Positions 54,050-64,000 of a stretch of DNA of 64,000 nucleotides are shown piece after piece. Made by a program: the position numbers and the translations under genes. Numbering within the stretch: the first letter of the stretch is position 1; every line of letters begins with the position of its first letter. The stretch is from Cenococcum geophilum 1.58 (lineage: Eukaryota; Ascomycota; Dothideomycetes; Gloniales; Gloniaceae), in assembly GCA_001692895.1 (NCBI GenBank), contig KV748261.1, positions 310,001 to 374,000 on the forward strand, in the 5' to 3' direction. The notes beneath the pieces were generated by a model. It saw nothing but the letters and a program-made list of their open reading frames with translations. It did not search any database and was not told where the DNA came from.

Positions 54050-57000
54050 TGTCGGAAATGAGGCAAGTTGCCGCCACGTACGGCAAACTGCCGTCACGTA
54101 ATGGCAAGTTGCCATCACGTATCACCGCGGTATTAGCGTGGCGAGGAGCCTTAAGTTCCTCGCCCTCCCTTATTCCAATTAAGAAGCTTTATTAACCAAC
54201 ATCACTATAACCCTACTCAAGTAGTCATTATTGGTAAGTCACCCTATATAACTAATACTGATCAGTAGTTGAATATATAGTCAACTACAAAGCAGCTAGG
54301 TTTTCAAACAAAAGAGATAGTCTCGTGCAGGGGTGCTATATACGCTTATATGGAATAGATCCCGGCGATACTATGCTACCTTAAACTTACGGAAAACTAG
54401 TAATAGAAGTGTCACTAAGTACTAGGAGATACTAAGTTGCGTCTATTATACAGAACAACCGCGTTTACAAAGATTTAGTTAAGTACTTTAGGTTAAAAGT
54501 GTTATTAAACCTAGGGTCCCAAGTTAACGTCCAAAACGCGTTAAACGACGTCTAAAACGCGTTAAACAACATCTTAAATTACCTACCTCTTAACAGCAAA
54601 CCTACGAGATCCTATAAAACCGAAAATCCTACCTACCTTTAACGTACGACACCCCGTCAATTCTATACCTACTATGGCGTTAACCTACCCAAAGAAGTAT
54701 AAGGAAGATATTAACCTAAAGATATAGAATAAAGCCATAATTGACCTTGCAAACGCTAATAAACAAGACTTAAATGGATTTTTATTACACCGTATAGCAT
54801 ATTACAAGGATAGTAAATATAATAATACCGCGCTATAGGAATATATAAAGGAGGACTTTATTAAATAGATAAAGGAAATATAGGCCCCTATAAATAAGGA
54901 TATTATATAGGACTTCCGTAACTTCCTTCGGAAGAATAGAGTATTTGTCCCTAAGAATGGGGGTACTATTAGAGATAATATTTAGGAGTAGGTTATTAAC
55001 GTAAAAAAAGAGCACGAATGGACCCTATAAGAGATTAAGCACTAACTACGCACTATAAGGAAGCTTAACTCACAATAGAACTTAAGCAATACACCTCTAA
55101 AGACGAACCTACCTCCGCCTTTAACTCCTCTATATCCAATTTAACCCGTAACCTTAACATTAGATACTATACCCTAATAAGAGCAGGCACAGGATCCTAT
55201 TGCTTCGCGATTTAATGACCTTTAAACTCCACTAACCAGACCTACGTCCCTACTATAGCCTATAATACAACTCCTACCTCCTCTACCTTAATCTTAAATT
55301 AGAGGTAGTTTAAAATTGCTTATAGAGCTTGCGAAGCTCTACTCGGATCAGGAGAAGAAGTTTAGTAGGGAATTATATAATATTCTTAATTCGAAACTAT
55401 ATATCTTCTATAACTATTGCCAAAAGGTAGGAATAGAGTCTAATTAATACCATAACGCCTATTCCGTTATACTTAAGGGCCAAGCTAGTACCTTCTATTA
55501 TAATCGTTTGGCAGAAAAAGGATACAATTTTAACCGCATAATATATATATCAAGATGCTACTTTAAAATAGAAGAGAATAAGTAGCAGTATATATTAGAA
55601 TAGAGAAAGACTACCTTCCTAAGAATTATTACTATAAACCCAGGTGTCCCTCGGCTTAATTATCTTCAAAAGCTCTTTAATTAACTTTAAACAATTCAGC
55701 GTAGTTTATCCAAATTATATTAAAAGGATTTTAGCCTATATAATTAAGTTATTAGCGCATGTTAAGGCGTTAAAGAATGCAACCTTACTCTCTTTAATCC
55801 TATAAATACTTACGAAGGAGTATATACTTAATTAAGATCTTCCGTTGGCACCGCTCTACGCTCTTAAGAAGTATAATAATTTAACGCCTAACTTTAACCT
55901 ACTTTAATTAACCCGCCCGGCTAATATAATTATAATTAGACTGATCGAATATATAGTGGCCGTGGTAGGCAATACGGTAGAGGGTATAATTAATAACTAT
56001 AAGGTAAAGGTGGAGGTCCTTATAGAGGTTTATTTCGAAGTAATTACTAAAAAAAGTGCTACATTTATAAGAAACCGAATTGCTAGTTAACTAGGCATTC
56101 TCTTAATAAGCGAAAGAAGGCATATAATAAGTTTCGCTAGAGTATAAGAAATGTTAGAAATTATAAGGCTACTACGGCTTACTTTTAAAGCTTCCTAGTT
56201 TAATATAAAGGCGTAGAAGATTTTAAGGGTAAGGTTAATAAGGCCAAACAGCTCCTTATAGATATAGAAATTAAGGACTACTCTCCTAACCAATACTTCA
56301 CTAAGTATAGTAAGGTAAATAGTATATAAACCGTTACTGTTCTTAATAACCAATCTACACTCTATTTTATTACAAAGTTAAATATCTTTAATAAGCCAAG
56401 GGAGAGTTCCGCGTTCTCCTTTAATAATAGATACTCGGCGAACGTCTTCTATGGTATTATACTAGATACTAGAGCCGCAGGAGTATCTATAGTAGGAGAA
56501 CCTCAAGTTCGAGCCCTTTAGTAGCTTAATAGCTCTGTCCAGATTAACTATTTAACGGCAGGCCAACATACGATTTGTTTTGGCAAGGGTACTATAATCT
56601 TTTTTAGCATAATTAGGGTCCAAACCCCCCTAGGGTACATTACTTTCTATATTATCCCTACAAATACCCCGTTTTTATTTTGCATTAAAGATATAAATAA
56701 ATTAGGCGTTAAGCTTAATAACCTCAAGAATATACTTATTTAGGGAGATAATTAGGTACCCGTTATGCGCAAGTAGGGTTACCCCTAGTTGCTCCTTTAT
56801 TAACTAGAAAAGAGTATTGCTTAAAGCCACCTAACTAAGTTAGAGTTACGTTAACTACACCATTGTTTTAGTCACCTATTTATTTATTAATTACTTAGGG
56901 TTCTTTAGCAAGTAGGCTATAAAGTTAAGGTTAAGGCAATTAAGCACCTTATAAAGTACTGCTATAACTNCCAAATAAACCAGAAGTCCCCTAGCCGATT

Positions 57001-58419
57001 CAAGTTCACCCTTAAAGATAACTATAACTTCAACTTCTGTATTATCGTCAACATTATATATCTTAGCGGTAAGCTAGTACTCCAAGTTATTAACTTTTTA
57101 ACCTCCTTCTAAGCCGCACGTTTCTTAAAGGATATATCAGCTAGAAATGCATAGGATACCCTTTAACTATACTAAATTAATATCTACCTAAGACCCCCCA
57201 ATTAAATCGTCCACGACGCAGGAAAGAACTTCTTATTTATGGAGTTTTAACAATAAATAAAGGTAATGGCAATTAAGGTTAAGGAAGTCCCTATTAAGGC
57301 ACATAATAATATCAGAAAAGTAGAATAATATTACGTGCCATTACGCCATATATATAAGATTATCTCTTCGGAACTAGAGGACGCTAGTAAAAAACTTACC
57401 TTATAAATAGCTGTTAAAGCTATTAACAATTCCGCTGGCCCGGATGGACTTATACCTATATTGCTAGTCTTTGGCGCCTACCCTTAAATAACTAATAATT
57501 CTCTACTATCTCCCTCCATCGTATAACGAGCTAAGGCTATTTATAAGGCAATAAAGGAGGTATAACGTCTCTACGCCATACGCCAGGTTAACGATATACT
57601 AGAAATAAGAAATGGCCTAAATACCTTAACTACGCTCGACCTGCCACTCCAGTCTAAGGTACGCGTATAGCGTAAAAAGGGAGAATGGTTAGGCCCATAT
57701 TAACTCATTATAATTAATAGTTAGACTTATACTATTTAAATACCTTACGGACCTACTTAATTCCGTTTAACCGTTATTAAGCCTTACTATAAAGATAACA
57801 GTTCCGAGCCTTTATAGGATACTATAAAAAATACTCTAGAGGAGAGCTATAATTAATGTGCTCTAGAAGGCAATAACAATTCTAATATAATTATAGTAGA
57901 TACGCCGCAACTACGACGCGGTAGAGGTCGCCTAAAGGGATCACAAAACCACTAACATCTTATTAATTTTAAAGAGTAATTTGTTGCCACTATTAAGAAC
58001 GGAATCGAGCTGTTAATGGCCTTTATAATAACTAAGGAGAAGGCTAACTTTAAGCTCGCAAAATAGCTCTAAAAGGAAGGTTATATTATAACTCTAGGAG
58101 CTCCTTTTTAAGTATCTAATAAGCAGGAGATCGATAGTCTTATTGCGAGAGGAGTCTTTAAATTTAAGAAGTATAACTATACTAAGTTCAATGGAGTTCG
58201 CATCTTTAAGTTAAGAATAGTTAATAAGATTAAGGGTAAAGCTACTAACGCCCTATTTAAGAAATTAAGGCTTGTTATCTAAGGCTATAACAACGATGGC
58301 AAGGAGGTAATTCTTATATAATCTCCTATAATTTAACGAGCTAGTTAGCGAGTTATTATTGCGCTAGCTCCCTCCTTAATAAAGAATGGAATGGCGGTTT
58401 ATTTGCGAGATATTACTTA
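54050..58419 (+). mobile_element. Copia (Ty1/Copia) retrotransposon fossil, 3' part beyond Gypsy 3
   Basis: A plus-strand element whose 5' LTR seems to start at 54050 with TGTCGG. Its end cannot be fixed because the other LTR is not in the window; about 150 bp is plausible, since AACCAACA occurs near 54202. Parts in order: gag region (about 54.7-55.9 kb), a zinc knuckle near 56.06 kb, protease (about 56.45-56.75 kb), integrase (about 56.8-57.7 kb), and the start of the reverse transcriptase (about 57.96-58.42 kb), where Gypsy 3 interrupts it. It is broken throughout by RIP and is an old immobile copy. One N at 56970. Confidence 0.8.
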
Positions 58420-58846
58420 TATAACGGAACCTTGTAGCAAGAACTACGATAGGCTCATTATTGGGCTAGGTGTGTAGGAAATACAAGTACAAAAGTCAAC
58501 AACGTAATAACAACTGGTAGAGTGGTTGCCCAATAGATTAACTTTAATTGTATTCTAAGAATCACTATAAGGAAGAAACTATCTAGGTAGGGACTAAGGG
58601 TCCTTAAATACATAACCGTACTCTTATAAAATCCTTCTTATACGTAATATACGTGTTATATATATTAAACATAACGTCCCTTGCGTTTAATACAGCTAAT
58701 ACGTCCAACTATTATGTGACCTTAGTTACTATTCCTCGTCACATAGTTCTACCGGTTCTATCCTGGACCGTGCCTAAATTAACTAACTAGCTTCTTCTGT
58801 CTCTTCTCTAAGTAGTTATAATATCGTACTTAAAGCGTCCGTAATA
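58420..58846 (-). repeat. Gypsy 3 3' LTR (427 bp)
   Basis: Starts TATAACGGAACC, where the family start TGTAACGG has G to A at the second base, and ends GTAATA. Same length, within one base, as the Gypsy 2 LTRs. Confidence 0.9.
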
Positions 58847-61800
58847 CCATCTCCCTCCTCTTTATCTTCGTCCTTAAAGATACCTAGCATCTCTAGGTCA
58901 TTTACTAGAGGTATAATATCCGTCTAATTAATTTGGTTAATATTATTGCTTATTATGCCTAAAGCAATTTCTTCTCTCTCTTGGGTTGAGCGTCGCCTTT
59001 ATACCGTCTCCTTAATACTGTTACTGGGTAAAGTAATAGCGATTCCTTACTCTCGTTATATAAAAGAGGGGTTAAGTTATATTGCGATTGCGAGTCCTTC
59101 CGGTTGCCAACCCTCTTCTTATTCTAAGTGTATTCGCGCTAATATACGCTTATTATGTAACATTTATTCTACGTCCGATATTAAGTATACGCGTCCTATA
59201 ACTCTTAATAGTCTTTAAGTTCTCTAAGTAATTTATTATAGGGTCTCGTGTTTAGTCTACTGCTATAAAGCTTAACGGTAAGCTAGCCTCTACGTTACTT
59301 AAGGTTTAGCGTGCCTTAGAAGAATCTACACGTGTCCTTAAAGCTTAACATTTGGCTTACGCTTATCTTTAGCGTTTAAAACGTGTTTATAAGAAAGTTC
59401 GTTTAAAGAAGTGGAAGCTTATTTAATAAGGTCTCTAGAAACTAGGTAATAAAAGAACAGATTCTCCTTTAATAAAGAAGGAAACAGATCCGAGTAGTTT
59501 GGCAACTGCTCTTCTTAGGTCCCCCTTAGGTAACTTATTCTTTAGCAATCCTTCTTTATTAATGCTGCCTAACCTAATCTCTTCTAATACTCCTATACCT
59601 TTCCTATAGCGTTCTTTAAATTCTCTAGTAGCTCCTAGGTAGTCTTAGTATAGCCTATCTACTTAACCTTATACCATATTTCGTTGTCGGTATCCTTATA
59701 ATTAACAATCTTTAAAACTTGCTATTTATCTTCTTCTTGTCCTCTATACGTGTCTGCTTTATAAACTGGTAGCTTAATATTCCTATATACTAGCTCTAAC
59801 ATTGCGATATATTATATAGGGTAGATCTTTATTTTAGCTAGTAGGTTTAACTTAAACGTAACTAGTAAAATCCTTTATATAATTTTGAAAGGTCCTAGTC
59901 TAACATAGTCCAATTTCTTACTTAGTCGTCAACTCTTAAAATTTTTGTGTAGTAGCTACACTTTATCTCCCTCCTTAAGATCTAGTCCCTTAGATCTCTT
60001 AGCATTATAGTACCTTTTCATTCTCTGCTGTACTACTTTAGCTATCTCTATAAGGTCTATATAAAGATTTATTAAATCCTTTATTCTTTCTTTAGCTGTA
60101 CTACTTATTTTCTTTACTTACTATAGTAATAACAATGTTCTTAGCTTATATCCATAATTTACCTTAAATAGTAATATGCCCATTCCTTCTTAAGGTGTTG
60201 TATTATATATAAACTATATAACTAGTAATAGTAATACCTAATTATTCTGTGCATAATTAACATAATGCCTTAGATACTGTTCTAGTGTCTAATTTAATCT
60301 TTCCGTTTAACCGTCTGTCTATAAATAATATACGGTAGAAGTTACTACTTAAACTCCTTACTCTACTAAAAACACTTTCTAGAATGCTACTATAAATCTT
60401 AGATCTCTATCCGATATAATCTTACTTAGTACTCTATATCTTATAAACACTTCTTTAACATAGATTCTAGCGACATCTTCCGCTAAGATTTCTTCTATAC
60501 ATGCTATAAAGTATCCCCACTTTATAAGCTTATCTACTATTACTAAGATCACGTTATAATCTTATTTAGTAATAGGATCTTTTAATTTTAGTAACTTAAC
60601 AATAAAGTCCCATAATATAACCTCCTATAGTCTCTCTAGTATTTTAATAGGTTGTAGCCCTCTATATAGCTTATACCTTGTCAGTTTATTCCTTTAGCAA
60701 TCTAAACATTTTTTTATAACTTTTCTAGCTATCCTCTAAATTCCGTTAATAATATATTCCTCCTAAAGTCTTAACACTAAGCCCGTAGCTCTATTATATC
60801 CTTAAGTTAATCCCTTATAGAAGTCTTCTATAAACTACTCTACTATGCTTTTTAGGATATACTTTACTTCTTAATTTTCGTATATATCTAACTATAGATC
60901 TTCTAGCTGTGCTTCTAGAATTCTTTATACCCAAAAGCTTTCCAATATCTCGTAAACTTTCCCTAGTTTATTATCTTCCCAAGTTACTACAATTTTTAGA
61001 TAATTATACCTAATTAACCCGTCTATATCTTTTCGCAATAAAGCCCCTAATAGCTTCTCCTCATTTTATAGTTTAGCTTTGCGGCTCAGAGCATCTGCCC
61101 TTATATTGTCTATACCCTTAGTATACTAAATCTCAAAATAGTATTCCGCAAGCATCTCTGCCCATCTAACCTATCTTTAGTTAAGTTCCTTTATCGTTAG
61201 GAATCCTATTAGGTTCTTATAATCCGTTTTAACCATAAATAGTTTCTCTATGCCTTGTAAGAATGCTCTCTATTCCTTTAATACTATAACTATACCTAAT
61301 AACTCCTTGTTATAGATGTCATAGTTTAACTCTAGTGGTATTATCTTTCGACTGTAGTATGCTACTAGGTACCATCTATCTTAATGCCTTTATATAAAGT
61401 ATGCCCCTAGTATATAGTCTAATATATCTATTTCTATAACCGTCTCTAGTCCTAGTTAATAGATCTTAAGAACTGGCTCCTAGGTAAACAACTCTTTAAT
61501 TTTCTTAAAGAGTTCTCTTTACTCCTCTCCCTATACCTATAGTTCTTCTTTCTTTATTAACCGCGTAAATAGCTTAATATCCTTTAACCACTGCGCTATA
61601 AACCTTCTATAGTAATTACAAAACCCTAGGAATGATCTTAACTATATAACATTCTCTAGTTCCTACTAATTTACTATAGCCTCAATCTTCTTTAGATCTA
61701 TACTAAGTTAGCCTAGTTTAATAATAAATCCAACAAAATCGGTCTTCCTAGTAAAGAACTCGCATTTCTTAATTACTACTAGCATCTGTTCTTCTTATAG

Positions 61801-64000
61801 TCTCTTTAAGACCTATTTAANGTGTTNNCCNTATTCTTCCTTANTTATTAAGTAGATAATAATATNNTTAAGATATACCATAACAAATTNATCTAAGTAT
61901 TCTCNTAANANATTGTTAATACNNTTCTNNAACGTTGCTAGTNCGTTTATAAGCCCAAATTGCATAACTAATAGTTTATACAGTCCTTTCTTTAACCTAA
62001 AGGCTGCCTTCTATTTNTNNCCNTCCTTAATNCTAATCTAATAGTACGCCCATCTTAGATCTATCTTTNTAAAGATTTANNNATTNCCTATCCTATNTTA
62101 GATTTCGCTAATTAAGGGTAAAGGATACCTATCCTTCCTAGTAATGCTGTTTAACTGTCTATAGTTAATACACAGCCTTAGTTTACCATTTTTCTTTAGT
62201 ACGAATAGTACTAGATAACCCACTAATAACTGTAATGGTCTAATATATCCTTTTTATAGATTTTCCTAAACAAACTCTTTCAACGCTCTACCTTCTTCTT
62301 TGGTAAGCTTATAGATTAGAAAAAACTTTAGACTTATTTCTAGTTCTAACTCTATCTTATAGTCCTATACTACATACTTTAACAGCTTTTTACTTTCCGG
62401 TAACTATAGTTTCTTACCGTACTTATAGTATCTCTTTAGTACATAACTTAGTCCTTTTTCTATTTCTTTATAGGTTGCTCCTACTTAGTACTATACCAAC
62501 TTGGCTTATTATCGCATCTTACGGCGTTAAGTATCTTTAATATCAACCTAACCTATAATCCAATTAATCTTTAGATTGTATTCCTATAACCAAGGCATAC
62601 CTAATACTGCCTCGTCCCGTCCCAATGGTAGGATATTAAAAGATATCTTAATTTATTTCCCTTTAATAGTTATCTAAATAGGTCCTATTTCAAGATTAAT
62701 AATCCCTCCTCTATAAGTTATTGGATCTCCTAAAATCGTAACTAATAGGTAAGGTTGCTCCTTTTATCTGTATAGTAACCCTATTTTTTTAACTACTACT
62801 AGCAAGATATGGTTCCTTATTGCTCCACTATCTATTAATACCTTAAACTGTTAATCTTGCCACTTAATTTGTAAATTTAGGTATTATCCTTAAATTCCTT
62901 TAAGGGTCTAAAGCTCTACCACTAGCTCCCTCTGGTCCCGTAGGCCTCTACTTTTCCCAACTATTAGCTGCTTAATCCTAGTGCACTTAGCTCGTTCTTT
63001 AGCCAATACCTAGTTCGCTTTTTGTCTTTAATATACTATAGACACGTGTTTTCTAGGCATTCCTACCACTATTATCCGTCTAAGCATTCTTCCGTAAGGA
63101 ATCTTCCTAGTTAAAGTACTAAACTTCCTTCCTCTTAGACCTCTACTAGATGCCATTTATATATATATTTAGCATTCCTATACTATTACTTATCCGTTAT
63201 CCAGTATATCCTTATAGGGTATTTCCAATTTTTTTCCTTTGGATTCTTATATATTTTGTATATATCGTCTACGCATACAATCCATAATAACGTATAGTAT
63301 GCTAGGTGCTTTAGGTTAACTCTTAGTTCGTTTTTATCCCTAAGTTTAAACCTTTATTATACTAATCTAAATGTTATAACTTTATTCGCAGGTACTAAGA
63401 TGCGTCTCTCGCTTCTCTAGTCCTCTAAACGTTTCTTTAGATCCTTTAACGTTATAATTAAGGCTCCTTTAATATGCGTTATAGCCTTCTCTATAATCGG
63501 GTAGTCTTAAATAACTTTTTTATCTAACCATATATAAAAATCTTCCCACTTATTATTATACCTTTACCTATACCACTTTTAGTATAGCTGCTAAAGTATA
63601 TACGGTCTGTCCGTAAGGAAGTATCTTTTTATTACTATATTATAACAGCCCTTTATATATCGTTCTTTAAACCTAATTAGAATCCCTAAATCCTCTTTAT
63701 TTTCTAGTTCGGTAAGCCACTTAGCTCTTAATATACCTACTCTTAGCCTATTAGTAATCCTTTGTACTAGTGCTCTGTCCTTTATACGTCCTAATATACT
63801 AAATCTCTTATCTAGTTTCTATTCTTACTATACGATAATTCTTTACCTAAACTCTTCTATAGTTTCTTTTAGTTTATACCTTACGCTCTAATCCTTAAAG
63901 TCGTCTTACTTCTTAATCTTAGTATTAATTTTTTAATCTTTAAACTAAACACTATATTCCCCTAGTAAGTCTTCTAGGTCTATATATCTATCTCCTAGTC
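58420..64000 (-). mobile_element. Gypsy 3: second copy of the Gypsy 2 family, runs off right edge
   Basis: Same order and orientation as Gypsy 2: an LTR at 58420-58846, then chromodomain, integrase, RNase H and reverse transcriptase regions that can be followed colinearly with 44612-50000 at high similarity, down to shared punctuation-like words. It is broken by RIP in a pattern partly different from Gypsy 2, so the two copies were mutated independently. Several dozen N calls lie between 61821 and 62098. It inserted into the Copia reverse transcriptase region. The second LTR and the target duplication are outside the window. Confidence 0.9.

Noticed and set aside
1-64000. CRISPR arrays, bacterial operons, Shine-Dalgarno sites, rRNA
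   Set aside because: None found; the introns and element types are eukaryotic, and the tandem arrays have no spacer pattern.
1-64000. Telomere repeat arrays (TTAGGG)n
   Set aside because: No run of telomere units is present, so a terminal position is suggested only by the helicase and the repeat content.

Overview
The window looks like a repeat-rich, probably subtelomeric or otherwise heterochromatic stretch of a filamentous ascomycete (Pezizomycotina) genome. The evidence is spliceosomal introns of 50-57 nt, fungal element families (Tad-like LINE, Crypton with a GCR1_C-like tail, chromodomain Gypsy, hAT), and the mutation pattern of repeat-induced point mutation (RIP). In the AT-rich blocks TpA is in great excess, CpA/TpG is scarce, and nearly all premature stops are TAA or TAG, as expected from CAA, CAG and TGG.

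Layout. 1-8.3 kb: a LINE 5' end running off the left edge, a DUF6589-like relic, and an unknown gene remnant split by a full-length degenerate hAT (2896-6248, 8-bp target duplication). 8.3-19.4 kb: a Crypton tyrosine-recombinase gene on the minus strand, split by a chromodomain Gypsy fossil (10037-17719, 5-bp target duplication) that itself carries a 1.5-kb element with 16-bp terminal inverted repeats (15007-16528). 19.7 kb: an intron-containing tRNA-Arg(CCT)-like gene. 21.4-23.7 kb: a pile of four fold-back MITEs at TA sites, one inside another and three end to end, replacing a single palindromic TA.

24.5-37 kb is a GC-balanced island. It holds a three-exon cysteine-rich/AT-hook gene degraded by ten TAA/TAG stops, a truncated second hAT, a decayed unknown gene, an apparently intact aminoglycoside-phosphotransferase-like kinase gene with one intron (29470-30645), a decayed carboxymuconolactone-decarboxylase-like gene, the first exon of an isovaleryl-CoA dehydrogenase gene, an intact small cysteine-rich ORF, and a decayed low-complexity gene.

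37-64 kb is a RIP block. A RecQ-family helicase gene of the kind known from fungal telomere-linked helicases lies on the minus strand. A Tad-like LINE (39711-53479, 13-bp target duplication) cuts it exactly at its DEAH motif, and that LINE is cut by a Gypsy fossil (44186-52361). Next to the helicase a Copia fossil begins at 54050. It is cut by a second Gypsy copy of the same family (from 58420), which runs off the right edge.

Only the kinase gene and perhaps the small cysteine-rich ORF and the tRNA look functional. The rest is a layered record of insertions followed by RIP. Scattered single N calls sit inside the repeats. No homology search was possible, so family names rest on motifs read by eye.
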